DNA of 64,000 bases. It comes from Flavobacteriales bacterium. GTDB taxonomy: Bacteria; Bacteroidota; Bacteroidia; Flavobacteriales_C; GCA-002722245. The notes beneath the pieces were generated by a model. It did not search any database and was not told where the DNA came from. It saw nothing but the letters and a program-made list of their open reading frames with translations. The number at the start of each line of letters is the position of its first letter. Positions within the stretch are counted from its first letter, which is position 1. Positions 25,065 to 34,136 of this stretch are shown in pieces. Both the position numbers and the translations under genes were made by a program. Location of the stretch: NCBI GenBank assembly GCA_002717515.1, contig PBEC01000001.1:4960-68959 (forward strand), read 5' to 3'.

Positions 25065-26843
25065 TTAACCTTTAGCATCTCCAGGATAACGAATGTTCTC
25101 CACCATGTTTTGTACTTCAGTAGGTGGTTCTGGAGTAAACTTAGAAACAATAAGGGTGATAATAAAATTTAAGACCATTCCAACAGTTCCAAAGCCTTCC
25201 GGGGAAATTCCAAATAACCAGTTTTCAGGCGTATTTAAATTAACATTTACAAACTTGAAGTAAATTATATATGCCAAAGTAGAGGCTAATCCGATGAGCA
25301 TACCACAAATCGCCCCTTGCTTATTAACTTTTTTGGAAAATATCCCTAGAATTAAAATTGGAAAAAAGGAAGCGGCTGCTAATCCAAAAGCTAGTGCCAC
25401 GACTGCTGCCACGTAATCAGGAGGGTTAATTCCGAAATAACCAGCAATGAGTACAGCCCCTATTGCAGCTAGTCTGGCAGCATATAGCTCTCCTTTTTCA
25501 GAAATGTTTGGGTTGATACTTTTTTTAATTAAATCGTGTGCAACTGAAGTGGAAATCACTAATAACAATCCAGCGGCAGTTGAAAGTGCAGCAGCTAAAC
25601 CTCCGGCTGCGACAAGAGCAATAACCCAATCTGGTAATCCTGCAATTTCAGGATTAGCAAGAACCATAATATCTTTATCTATGTAAAGTTCGTTTTCCCC
25701 TTTGATTATTTTATTTGATACTACTATTTCTCCATTAAAACCTCTTTTGAAATCTCCATTATCAAGCTTGACAAAATTAGGTTTTCCTTCAAATGGTTTT
25801 CCTTTTGTGTATTGAATTATACCATCTTGATTTTTATCTTTCCAGGCAATTAATCCAGATTTTTCCCATTTTCTGAACCAATCAGGAGCCTCTTTGTAGG
25901 ATGTGTTAGGAATTGTGTCCAAAAGATTTGTTCTTGCAAATGCAGATACAGCAGGAGCGACGGTATACAATATTGCAATAAAAAATAATGCGTAAAGTCC
26001 TGATTTACGAGCGTCGCTTACTTTAGGAACGGTAAAAAATCGTACAATTACATGGGGTAATCCTGCCGTACCTACCATAAGAGCCATTGTGATAAAAAAG
26101 GTGTCCATTGTATCCTTTTTTCCAGTAGTATATTTATCGAAACCTAGTTCAGTACTTAATCCATCTAATTTGTCCAAAAGTGAAACGCCGGGTTCATTGA
26201 TTAAGTCGCTTCCAAATCCAAGTTGAGGAACAGCATTGCCTGTTAGCATAATTGATATGTAGATAGCAGGAACTGAAAATGCAAAGATTAAAACACAGTA
26301 TTGTGCCACTTGGGTGTAGGTAATTCCTTTCATTCCTCCTAAAACAGCATACAGGAAGACAATTGCCATTCCAATGATAACACCCAATGTGATGTCAACT
26401 TGCAGAAACCTACTGAATACTATTCCCACTCCTCTCATTTGACCAGCAACATAAGTGAATGATATAAATAAAGCGCATACAACAGCAATTATCCTGGCTG
26501 TTTGCGAATAATAGCGGTCTCCAACAAAATCAGGGACAGTAAACTTTCCAAATTTCCGTAAGTAAGGAGCTAATAATAATGCCAAGAGAACATATCCTCC
26601 AGTCCAACCCATCAGGTAAACTGATCCATCTCTTCCGCTAAAGGAAATAATTCCTGCCATTCCTAAAAATGATGCGGCACTCATCCAGTCGGCTGCGGTT
26701 GCTAACCCATTGGCCAGAGGAGACACGCCGCCACCTGCAACATAAAATTCTTTCGTTGATCCTGCTCGTGATCGTATTGCAATTGCAATATATAGGGCAA
26801 AAGTTAAGCCTACAATTATATACGTCCAAACTTGTACATCCAT
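25065..26843 (-). CDS. Sodium:solute symporter, ActP-like (DUF4212-associated large subunit)
   Basis: A 592-residue SSS-family transporter with about 13 membrane segments, beginning with VQVWTYIIVGLTFALYIAIA and then STKEFYVAGGGVSPLANGLA. It contains the LGGMKGITYTQVAQYCVL segment typical of acetate/monocarboxylate symporters. A hydrophilic insertion of about 75 residues in the middle includes DKNQDGII, an EF-hand-like calcium loop (position 12 is K, not E). The preceding gene encodes the DUF4212 small subunit, marking the two-component VC_2705-type subgroup. Substrate probably acetate or a similar carboxylate; not proven. Confidence 0.88.
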   Translation of the reverse strand: MDVQVWTYIIVGLTFALYIAIAIRSRAGSTKEFYVAGGGVSPLANGLATAADWMSAASFLGMAGIISFSGRDGSVYLMGWTGGYVLLALLLAPYLRKFGKFTVPDFVGDRYYSQTARIIAVVCALFISFTYVAGQMRGVGIVFSRFLQVDITLGVIIGMAIVFLYAVLGGMKGITYTQVAQYCVLIFAFSVPAIYISIMLTGNAVPQLGFGSDLINEPGVSLLDKLDGLSTELGFDKYTTGKKDTMDTFFITMALMVGTAGLPHVIVRFFTVPKVSDARKSGLYALFFIAILYTVAPAVSAFARTNLLDTIPNTSYKEAPDWFRKWEKSGLIAWKDKNQDGIIQYTKGKPFEGKPNFVKLDNGDFKRGFNGEIVVSNKIIKGENELYIDKDIMVLANPEIAGLPDWVIALVAAGGLAAALSTAAGLLLVISTSVAHDLIKKSINPNISEKGELYAARLAAIGAVLIAGYFGINPPDYVAAVVALAFGLAAASFFPILILGIFSKKVNKQGAICGMLIGLASTLAYIIYFKFVNVNLNTPENWLFGISPEGFGTVGMVLNFIITLIVSKFTPEPPTEVQNMVENIRYPGDAKG

Positions 26844-26855
26844 TCTAAAGTAAGT

Positions 26856-27191
26856 TTAGTGATCTGAGGTTGAGATTTCTTTTTCTTCGATATTGAATTC
26901 TTTATCGAGCTTGTTCATAAGCCAAACGTAAAGCCCGATTATAATAAGAAAAACGTATATGGCGCCCTGTTCAGCAATCCAAAAACCAAGTTTAAACCCT
27001 CCCAACCTAAATCCATTAAAAAATGAGTTTGAGTCTTCTACTGTAATACCTTCAGGAGTTTTTTTTACACCATCTAAATAATCCACAAGAACAATTCCTA
27101 GTATAAAAGAAGAAACAAACCATATTACAAGTAGAAAAAAGAGATAACGAAGGTTTTTTTTCCAATATCGACGTTTGTCTTGTGGGTTCAT
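26856..27191 (-). CDS. DUF4212 sodium/solute symporter small subunit
   Basis: A 111-residue protein with two membrane segments (YLFFLLVIWFVSSFILGIVL and FWIAEQGAIYVFLIIIGLYV). It starts with the typical RRYWKKNLRY charged segment and contains FRLGGFKLGFWIAEQG, diagnostic of the family. It is encoded 12 bases upstream of the large symporter subunit and is probably required for its assembly or activity. Confidence 0.9.
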   Translation of the reverse strand: MNPQDKRRYWKKNLRYLFFLLVIWFVSSFILGIVLVDYLDGVKKTPEGITVEDSNSFFNGFRLGGFKLGFWIAEQGAIYVFLIIIGLYVWLMNKLDKEFNIEEKEISTSDH

Positions 27192-27285
27192 TTTTTAAAA
27201 TTTGGATGGGCTAATATAAAAAAAAGCCCTAATATCAATAGTTTCCTGTAATCTTAATCGAATAATCTGAGTTTCTTTATGTTAT

Positions 27286-30111
27286 TCAAATATATTCTTC
27301 AATAGATGGGCAAGTGCACACTAAATTTCGATCTCCAAAGGCGTCATCTATCCTTGAAACAGGAACCCAATATTTATTTTGTAGGGTTTGGCCGTTTGGA
27401 TATGCGGCTTTTTGTCTTGAGTATGGATGGTTCCATTCATCAGAGATTAAAATTTCTGCTGTATGTGGTGCGTTTACAAGAGGATTATCGTTTTTGGGAT
27501 AAATTCCGTTTTCGATTTCTTTAATTTCGTTAGCAATTGTAATCATAGCTTCTGCAAAACGGTCAAGTTCTTCTTTTGATTCACTTTCTGTTGGTTCAAT
27601 CATCATTGTTCCTACTACAGGAAAAGAAATTGTTGGAGCGTGAAATCCAAAGTCAATTAATCGTTTTGCAATATCCGTAACAGTAATATCCGAATCTTTA
27701 AACCCTCTACAATCTACTATCATTTCATGCGCAACAGTATTGTTTTTACCTGTGTAGAGTATAGGATAGTAATTTTCTAGTTTCTTTTTTAAATAGTTGG
27801 CATTTAAAATTGCAGATTCAGTAGAGGATTTCATGCCTTCTGCCCCTAACATTCTACAATAGCCAAGAGAAATTATTGCAATTAGAGCACTGCTATATGG
27901 CGCTCCGGCTAAAGCATCTATTCCTTTGAATCCACCAGTTTTCACAACAGGATGACTGGGTAAAAACGGAGCTAAGTGTTGAGCAACTCCAATAGGACCC
28001 AACCCAGGACCACCACCACCGTGAGGAATAGCAAAAGTCTTATGTAAGTTTAAATGGCAAACATCGGCTCCAATAGTTGCAGGGTTTGTTAACCCGACTT
28101 GTGCATTCATATTTGCACCGTCCATGTAGACCTGACCTCCATTTTCATGAATAATGTCTGTAATTTCAATAATGGACTCTTCAAAAACACCATGTGTAGA
28201 AGGATACGTTATCATCAAAGCACCCAAATTCTCTTTGTGCTCTATGGATTTGTTTTTTAAATCTTCTAAATCAATGTTTCCATCTTCATCGCAGGATATT
28301 ACGATGACCTTAAATCCCGCCATAATAGCACTTGCAGGATTTGTTCCATGGGCTGAGGATGGAATTAAGCATACGTTTCTATTGGACTCACCATTGTCTT
28401 CATGATAGGCTCTTATTACCATTAAACCAGCGTACTCTCCTTGGGCTCCTGAATTGGGCTGCAGGGTTACATCTGCAAAACCTGTTGCGGTTTTAAGAGC
28501 TTCTTTTAGGTCATTAATAATTGTCGAGTAACCAGCTGTCTGGTTAACGGGAACAAATGGGTGTATGCTGTTGAATTCTCGCCAGGACAGGGGAATCATT
28601 TCGGAAGCGGCATTGAGTTTCATGGTACATGATCCTAAAGAAATCATTGAATGAACTAGTGATAAATCTTTATTTTCAAGTCTTTTTAAATATCGCATCA
28701 TTTCAGTTTCCGAATGATACTTATTAAATACAGGATGTTGTAAATACTGTGATGATCTTACAAATTCAGATTGAATTCCCGTTTTCGTCGAAAATTCAAA
28801 ATTATTTTTTCCAAATACTTCTAAAATGGATTTTACGTGAGTATTTTTTGTTGTTTCGTTCAATGAAATTAAAACAAGGTTTTCTATTCCATAGTAAAAA
28901 TTTATACCAGCTTCTTCGGCATCTTTTTTAAGGGATTCTTTATCTTCTACAACAACAGCTAAGGTGTCAAAGTAATTTTGAGAAATGACAGTGTAGCCTT
29001 GATTTTCTATACCATTTTTTAAAGCTCTTGTTCTTTTTGCAACATCTGAAGCTATTCTTTGAATCCCATCTGGGCCGTGGTAAACAGCGTACATACTGGC
29101 CATCACGGCGAGTAGAGCTTGAGCGGTGCAAATGTTTGAAGTGGCCTTTTCTCTTTTTATATGTTGCTCTCTAGTTTGAAGAGCCATTCGAAAGGCGGGT
29201 TTACCATTCTTGTCTTTACTTACACCTATGATTCTCCCAGGTATATTTCTTTTGAAGCTTTCATGAGTCGCAAAAAACGCAGCGTGAGGTCCTCCGAATC
29301 CAATTGGAACACCAAATCTTTGAGTAGTTCCTACAACAACATCAGCGCCAAATTTGGAAGGTTCTTTAATTAAGGTTAAAGAGAGAATATCAGCGGCTAC
29401 TATTAAAAAACCATTGTTTTCATGCAGTTGTCTTGCAGATTCTTGATAATCCTCAATTTCTCCTTTAACATTAGGGTATTGAACAAAAGCGCCAAAATAT
29501 GAGCCGTCAAGATTTGTACTTGTTATCGACCCTACAATTAATTCAATTCCAAGAGGTTTAGCTCTGTTTTTTAGTACCGATAATGTCTGAGGAAAAACAC
29601 CTTCATCGATAAAGAATTTGTTAATACCTTCTTTTACAACAGCCCTTTTTCTAGAGTTGAAAAGCATAATCATGGCTTCAGCTGCGGCTGTTGATTCATC
29701 GAGTAATGAAGCGTTTGCTATAGGTAACCCCGTTAAATCACTAATCATAGTTTGGAAATTTAGTAATGCTTCCAAACGACCCTGTGATATTTCTGCCTGA
29801 TAGGGTGTGTATGCAGTATACCACCCTGGATTTTCAAAAACATTCCTGAGAATTACTGATGGTGTTTCGGTGTCGTGATATCCTAATCCGATATAAGTTT
29901 TAAAAACCTTGTTTTTTCGTGCAATTCTCTTAACATTGGCCAACCATTTGCTTTCTGTGATTGTTTTTGAAAACTCTAAGCCGGATGTTAATCTGATTTT
30001 ACTTGGAATGGTTTTTTCTATGAGCTCATCCATTGAATCATAGCCAAGTTCTTTTAACATTAACAGTCTTTCATTTTGGCTTGTTCCAATATGTCTTTGG
30101 GTAAATAACAT
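27286..30111 (-). CDS. gcvP: Glycine dehydrogenase (decarboxylating), P protein of the glycine cleavage system
   Basis: A PLP enzyme that decarboxylates glycine and loads the aminomethyl group onto GcvH. About 941 residues, the fused (alpha plus beta) single-chain form. It starts MLFTQRHIGTSQNERLLMLKELG, has YTPYQAEISQGRLEAL, and the PLP-lysine region HLNLHKTFAIPHGGGGPG in the second half. An upstream in-frame codon at 30150 would add 13 residues, but a -7 promoter element at 30129-30136 lies within that extension, so ATG 30111 is preferred. GcvT and GcvH are not in the window. Confidence 0.97.
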   Translation of the reverse strand: MLFTQRHIGTSQNERLLMLKELGYDSMDELIEKTIPSKIRLTSGLEFSKTITESKWLANVKRIARKNKVFKTYIGLGYHDTETPSVILRNVFENPGWYTAYTPYQAEISQGRLEALLNFQTMISDLTGLPIANASLLDESTAAAEAMIMLFNSRKRAVVKEGINKFFIDEGVFPQTLSVLKNRAKPLGIELIVGSITSTNLDGSYFGAFVQYPNVKGEIEDYQESARQLHENNGFLIVAADILSLTLIKEPSKFGADVVVGTTQRFGVPIGFGGPHAAFFATHESFKRNIPGRIIGVSKDKNGKPAFRMALQTREQHIKREKATSNICTAQALLAVMASMYAVYHGPDGIQRIASDVAKRTRALKNGIENQGYTVISQNYFDTLAVVVEDKESLKKDAEEAGINFYYGIENLVLISLNETTKNTHVKSILEVFGKNNFEFSTKTGIQSEFVRSSQYLQHPVFNKYHSETEMMRYLKRLENKDLSLVHSMISLGSCTMKLNAASEMIPLSWREFNSIHPFVPVNQTAGYSTIINDLKEALKTATGFADVTLQPNSGAQGEYAGLMVIRAYHEDNGESNRNVCLIPSSAHGTNPASAIMAGFKVIVISCDEDGNIDLEDLKNKSIEHKENLGALMITYPSTHGVFEESIIEITDIIHENGGQVYMDGANMNAQVGLTNPATIGADVCHLNLHKTFAIPHGGGGPGLGPIGVAQHLAPFLPSHPVVKTGGFKGIDALAGAPYSSALIAIISLGYCRMLGAEGMKSSTESAILNANYLKKKLENYYPILYTGKNNTVAHEMIVDCRGFKDSDITVTDIAKRLIDFGFHAPTISFPVVGTMMIEPTESESKEELDRFAEAMITIANEIKEIENGIYPKNDNPLVNAPHTAEILISDEWNHPYSRQKAAYPNGQTLQNKYWVPVSRIDDAFGDRNLVCTCPSIEEYI

Positions 30112-30128
30112 CTGTAATATTTTACTTA

Positions 30129-30136
30129 CAAAAATA
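30129..30136 (-). promoter_or_regulatory. -7 element for gcvP
   Basis: TATTTTTG on the minus strand, a perfect TAnnTTTG, 17 bases ahead of the chosen gcvP ATG. No good -33 at 19-20 bases; a TTG occurs at 24 bases. Confidence 0.45.
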
Positions 30137-30246
30137 AAGAATCGCAACATTTTTTCTTTGCAATTTTTTCAACCTATGTTAATAACGTTTTATTGAATAG
30201 AAATAAATATTTAACCGGCCGAATTCTTTTATTACATTTATAGATT

Positions 30247-30924
30247 ATGAAACGTATTCGAATTGCAGTTGTATTAATCTTATCTATATTAAATTTAGCT
30301 TGTAGAAAAGAAGGTTCTGAAAAAGTAAATCAAGATGAAATATGGATGGATTATCGTTTAATTTATAGTGGTGAGCATGATTCTACTTATTCCCGGGTAA
30401 GTTTCAGGCATGGCAGTAAACAAGGGGAGTCATTAAAATTATCTTCTCGTTCTTCAATAACTATTAACGACGATAAGCCATTATTCAATGGCGGATTTAT
30501 GTGGTATCAATCTGTTGTAAAAGGTTTTGATTCCTTGTCCATATTTAATTATGAAGATGTTGATGGTAAGGTGTTTACAAATAATATTCAAATCTTAAAC
30601 TCAATAGATCTGCCAGAAATTGACACGATTTATAAAGATTCTTCAATTTACTTTCCGTGGGTGGGGAACCCTATCGAGGAAGATGAAGTGATATGGCTTG
30701 TGGTAGGAGAGCTTGAGGATAAAATACCGTATATTCCCATTGATTCTGTAGGGAAAAATGGGTTATTTATTAACACAGACAGCATAAAAGGACTGCCTTT
30801 GGGTGATGTTTCCATTCATTTTGAAAGGTGGTATAAAAATCAAGTTGACGGGAATTCTGTTGGTGCAATTGGTTATGGACACTACATTTCCAAAAAGAGG
30901 CAGGTTCATTTAATTAATAACTAA
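30247..30924 (+). CDS. Lipoprotein of unknown function
   Basis: A 225-residue protein with a lipoprotein signal peptide (KRIRIAVVLILSILNLAC; lipobox LNLAC). The mature part is beta-rich (WMDYRLIYSGEHDSTYSRVS, SIFNYEDVDGKVFTNNIQIL) and near the C-terminus has FERWYKNQVDGNSVGAIGYG. I do not recognise the family. Probably anchored in the outer membrane. Its stop overlaps that of convergent recX by four bases. Confidence 0.75.
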   Translation: MKRIRIAVVLILSILNLACRKEGSEKVNQDEIWMDYRLIYSGEHDSTYSRVSFRHGSKQGESLKLSSRSSITINDDKPLFNGGFMWYQSVVKGFDSLSIFNYEDVDGKVFTNNIQILNSIDLPEIDTIYKDSSIYFPWVGNPIEEDEVIWLVVGELEDKIPYIPIDSVGKNGLFINTDSIKGLPLGDVSIHFERWYKNQVDGNSVGAIGYGHYISKKRQVHLINN

Positions 30925-31367
30925 GTGGTTAAATGGTTCCAGACTAAATTATTCTCAAATCCCCTGCTAATAGCGTACTTTGCTAGTTTTTGTTGTCTGA
31001 TAAATTCATTTTCTTCATTCAAAAGCCCCTCTTTTTTTTTCAGAATTGATTCGAGTGTTTTCAAATACTCTTCTTCGTCGATTTCTTCAAAGCCTTTTCG
31101 AATGCAATATTCCGATATGTTCTTATATTGTAAACTTTGCCTAATCTTAATTCTACCCCATTTCTTTTGGCGAAATTTTCCTCGAACAAAACTTCTGGAA
31201 AATCGTTCTTCATTGATAAAATTTTCCTCAATAAGACAACAAATAATATTTTCAATGTTTTCAACAGTCAATTTAAACTCTAACAGTTTTGTTCTTACTT
31301 CTGTTTGACATCGCTCCTGATAGGCGCAATATTTTTTAATTTTTTCTAAAGCTTCATTATGTGTCAT
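30921..31367 (-). CDS. recX: Regulatory protein RecX
   Basis: RecX binds RecA filaments and limits recombination. The 148-residue all-helical protein has the family features: N-terminal ALEKIKKYCAYQERCQTEVR, IENIICCLIEENFINEERFS with RSFVRGKFRQKKWGRIKIRQ, and a C-terminal QKLAKYAISRGFENNLVW. The length is normal. Stand-alone gene; recA is not in the window. Confidence 0.9.
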   Translation of the reverse strand: MTHNEALEKIKKYCAYQERCQTEVRTKLLEFKLTVENIENIICCLIEENFINEERFSRSFVRGKFRQKKWGRIKIRQSLQYKNISEYCIRKGFEEIDEEEYLKTLESILKKKEGLLNEENEFIRQQKLAKYAISRGFENNLVWNHLTT

Positions 31368-31420
31368 TATGTAAAAAATAATTAAGATAAAAATTCAAGT
31401 AAAATTGTTAATTTCGACAC

Positions 31421-32143
31421 ATGGCAAAAACATTATTATCGTTTCTGGTTTTTTTATCTACTGTTAGTCTCGCTCAAGATACTTTGATTTTGTTAAATGG
31501 AAAAACAAAGTTAGTTGCAGTTGAGAAAAGTGATTTTGATTTTGTGTTTTATAAAAAAATTAAGAAAGACGGTAAATTAGGGAAGAAAAAGAAAAAGAAT
31601 TTAGATCATGTGTTTTCTATAAACAAAAAAGATACGACTTTATATGTTTATCAAAAGGATTCGTTGCTTGATAACTTTTGGTCAATTGGAGAAATGAAAA
31701 GTTATCTGGAGGGAAGACGTCAGGCCAGAAAACATTTTAAACCGTACAAAAATTTGTTAATTGGAGCTGGTGTTGGAACAGGTATTGCAATGTATTCTTT
31801 GTTTCCAATAAAGTACGGGAATAAAGAAAGTGTAATATACCTGAGAGACACTATCACAAATAGTGTTGTTAGTGTTAGGTTTGAAGATTATCAATCCTTG
31901 ACTTTACCTTTGCCGTACTGGGAAATTATACCATTGGGGATTTATGCGTATTATTCAGGGACATCTTCTGATGAAAAAAAATTTAAAGCGGATGATATGG
32001 GGATGTTTTCAGATGAAATGTTCCTTATAGGATATCAGGAGACGGTAATAGATCGAAAAATTTATTCTTCTGTGGGTTCAAGTTTAGCATCGTTTTTCAC
32101 AACAATTTTGGGATATATGATATTTGACCCAATAGAAAATTAG
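31421..32143 (+). CDS. Exported protein of unknown function
   Basis: A 240-residue protein with a signal peptide (AKTLLSFLVFLSTVSLAQ). A lysine-rich patch (KIKKDGKLGKKKKKNLDHVF) around residues 45-65 follows a LNGKTKLVAVEKSD beta segment. Two hydrophobic segments occur later (LLIGAGVGTGIAMYSLFPI and SSLASFFTTILGYMIF). The beginning resembles Bacteroidota envelope proteins that start DTLILLNGK, but I cannot name a family. A terminator follows it. Confidence 0.7.
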   Translation: MAKTLLSFLVFLSTVSLAQDTLILLNGKTKLVAVEKSDFDFVFYKKIKKDGKLGKKKKKNLDHVFSINKKDTTLYVYQKDSLLDNFWSIGEMKSYLEGRRQARKHFKPYKNLLIGAGVGTGIAMYSLFPIKYGNKESVIYLRDTITNSVVSVRFEDYQSLTLPLPYWEIIPLGIYAYYSGTSSDEKKFKADDMGMFSDEMFLIGYQETVIDRKIYSSVGSSLASFFTTILGYMIFDPIEN

Positions 32144-32216
32144 TATGCTTAGGCAACCTGTTAAAAGTTGGCTCGTTAAGAGAATAACTACCTATTTTAA
32201 CCTATATATATAATTA

Positions 32217-32247
32217 GGGGCGGAAATTTTCGTCCCTTTTTATTTTT
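32217..32247 (+). terminator. Intrinsic terminator after the 31421-32143 gene
   Basis: GGGGCGGAAA pairs with TTTTCGTCCC (two G-U), giving a 7-10 bp stem, followed by TTTTTATTTTT. It lies 73 bases after the stop codon and just before the rimP promoter. Confidence 0.75.
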
Positions 32248-32261
32248 ATAGATTTTATGCT

Positions 32262-32269
32262 TATATTTG
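32262..32269 (+). promoter_or_regulatory. -7 element of the rimP-nusA-infB promoter
   Basis: TATATTTG, a perfect TAnnTTTG, 54 bases ahead of the rimP ATG. Transcription would begin near 32274, so the hairpin at 32291-32310 is inside the leader. The -33 region is a T-run without a clear TTTG. Confidence 0.6.
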
Positions 32270-32290
32270 CAAGGTGTTGAAAAAATGAGT

Positions 32291-32317
32291 GAGGGGACGA
32301 GAGTCCCCTCTTTTATT
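32291..32317 (+). terminator. Leader hairpin (possible attenuator) of rimP-nusA-infB
   Basis: A perfect 8-bp stem GAGGGGAC/GTCCCCTC closed by the GNRA tetraloop GAGA and followed by TTTTATT. It ends 13 bases before the rimP ATG. The shape is that of an intrinsic terminator lying between promoter and first gene, which suggests attenuation, possibly by NusA or a ribosome-assembly signal. Confidence 0.65.
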
Positions 32318-32323
32318 ACTTAA

Positions 32324-32809
32324 ATGATACCTGAGAGTAAAATAAAAGAGTTGGTTCAGGCAAGAATTGAGGGAACAAAATTGTTTATCGTTGATATCAA
32401 TGTTAGTCTTTCCAATAAAATTAATGTTCTTATCGATGGTTATGATGGCGTTACGATAAGTGACTGTATTGATGTAAGTCGAGGTGTAGAGCACAATTTG
32501 GATAGAGAAGCTCAAGATTTTGAATTGGAAGTTTCTTCTGCTGGTTTGGATGCACCTTTTGCAGTTTCTGAACAGTATAAAAAAAATTTAGGTAAAGAAG
32601 TTAAAGTATACACACACGATGGAAGAAAACACGAGGGGGAGTTGTGTTATTTTGATGAAGAAAAAATAATAATCACTTATCAAAAAAAAATAAAAATCGA
32701 GGGGCGAAAGAAAAAAGAATGGGTCACTCAACGAGAGGAATACTTTTTTGAAAGCAGTGAAAAAGAAAAAAAAATTAGAGATACAAAAGTTATAATTTCC
32801 TTTAAATAA
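32324..32809 (+). CDS. rimP: Ribosome maturation factor RimP
   Basis: RimP is needed for 30S subunit maturation. The 161-residue protein has the family's N-terminal alpha/beta domain (KIKELVQARIEGTKLFIVDI, VLIDGYDGVTISDCIDVSRG) followed by DREAQDFELEVSSAGLDAPF, the RimP signature, and a C-terminal SH3-like domain (GKEVKVYTHDGRKHEGEL). It is first in rimP-nusA-infB, seven bases ahead of nusA. Confidence 0.95.
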   Translation: MIPESKIKELVQARIEGTKLFIVDINVSLSNKINVLIDGYDGVTISDCIDVSRGVEHNLDREAQDFELEVSSAGLDAPFAVSEQYKKNLGKEVKVYTHDGRKHEGELCYFDEEKIIITYQKKIKIEGRKKKEWVTQREEYFFESSEKEKKIRDTKVIISFK

Positions 32810-32816
32810 GTATAAT

Positions 32817-34055
32817 ATGGAAACAGCTGGATTAATAGAATCGTTTCAAGAATTTAAAGAATTCAAAGACATCGACAGAGAAACGTTGATGAAAATTTTA
32901 GAAGATGTTTTTCGAAACATGATTCAAAAAAAGTACGGGTCAGACGACAACTACGACTTCATTATCAATATTGATAAAGGAGATTTGGAAGTCTGGAGAA
33001 ACCGAACTATTGTTGAAAAAGGAGAGGTTGAAGACGACAATAGAGAAATCGCTTACGAAGACGCAATTAAAATAGAACCTGATTTTGAAGTTGGAGAAGA
33101 AGTCTCTGAAGAGGTGAAATTATTGGATTTTGGAAGAAGAGCAGTTCTTTCAGTTCGACAAAATTTGATTTCAAGAGTTTTGGATATAGAAAAAGAGGAC
33201 TTGTTTGAAACGTATAAGGAAAAAGTTGGAACCATCGTTACAGGTGAAGTTTACCAGATTTGGAAGAGAGAGATATTGATTTTAGATGATGAAGAAAATG
33301 AATTGATTCTACCAAAGTCGGAGCAAATTCCAACAGATTATTTCAAAAAAGGTGATAATGTAAGAGCCGTTGTTTTGAAGGTTGAAATGAGAAACAACAA
33401 TCCTCAGATTATTCTATCAAGAACTTCTCCTGTATTTTTGGAGAGATTGTTTGAAGGGGAGGTTCCTGAAATTTATGACGGTTTAATTACGATTAAGAAA
33501 ATTGTTCGTGTACCTGGTGAGAGAGCAAAAGTCGCTGTAGAGTCATATGATGAAAGAATTGATCCGGTTGGTGCTTGTGTAGGGATGAAGGGAGCCAGAA
33601 TTCATGGAATTGTAAGAGAATTGGGTAATGAAAATATTGATGTCATTAATTTTTCAGGAAATGATTCTTTATTCATTTCAAGAGCATTAAGTCCTGCAAA
33701 AATAACCTCAATTAATTTAGATGATGAAAATGGAAAGGCTGAAGTATATTTGAAGCCCGATCAGGTTTCATTGGCTATTGGAAAAGGTGGGTTTAATATC
33801 AAATTGGCAGGTGAGCTAACCGGATATGATATTGATGTTTATCGAGATACCGAAGAAGAGGTTGATGATGTACAATTAGATGAATTTACCGATGAATTAG
33901 ACGGTTGGGTGATTGCTGCTCTTAAGTCTATTGGATGTGACACGGCAAGAAGTGTTTTAGAAATTCCTGTTGCTGATTTAGTAAGAAGAACAGATCTTGA
34001 AGAAGAAACTGTTAAGGAGGTTGTAGATGTCCTCGCTGCTGAATTCGAAGACTAA
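32817..34055 (+). CDS. nusA: Transcription termination/antitermination factor NusA
   Basis: NusA modulates pausing, termination and antitermination of RNA polymerase. The 412-residue protein has an N-terminal polymerase-binding domain (to about 125), an S1 domain (GTIVTGEVYQIWKREILILD), KH1 (GACVGMKGARIHGIVRELGN, where EN.D follows) and KH2 (LAIGKGGFNIKLAGELTGYD). A short acidic C-terminal region carries a helix-hairpin-helix-like end (ALKSIGCDTARSVLEIPV). It follows rimP directly. Confidence 0.97.
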   Translation: METAGLIESFQEFKEFKDIDRETLMKILEDVFRNMIQKKYGSDDNYDFIINIDKGDLEVWRNRTIVEKGEVEDDNREIAYEDAIKIEPDFEVGEEVSEEVKLLDFGRRAVLSVRQNLISRVLDIEKEDLFETYKEKVGTIVTGEVYQIWKREILILDDEENELILPKSEQIPTDYFKKGDNVRAVVLKVEMRNNNPQIILSRTSPVFLERLFEGEVPEIYDGLITIKKIVRVPGERAKVAVESYDERIDPVGACVGMKGARIHGIVRELGNENIDVINFSGNDSLFISRALSPAKITSINLDDENGKAEVYLKPDQVSLAIGKGGFNIKLAGELTGYDIDVYRDTEEEVDDVQLDEFTDELDGWVIAALKSIGCDTARSVLEIPVADLVRRTDLEEETVKEVVDVLAAEFED

Positions 34056-34136
34056 AGGGAATTGGATATATTTGTTAATGATTAACGCACTTAAAAAATA
34101 AGTGTGAATTTTTAAAACTTTTATAGGTTTTAGTTT

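Noticed and set aside
26638-26829. Short cysteine-containing frame antisense or shifted within the symporter gene
   Set aside because: Lies wholly in the 5' part of the symporter in a different frame; no independent signals.
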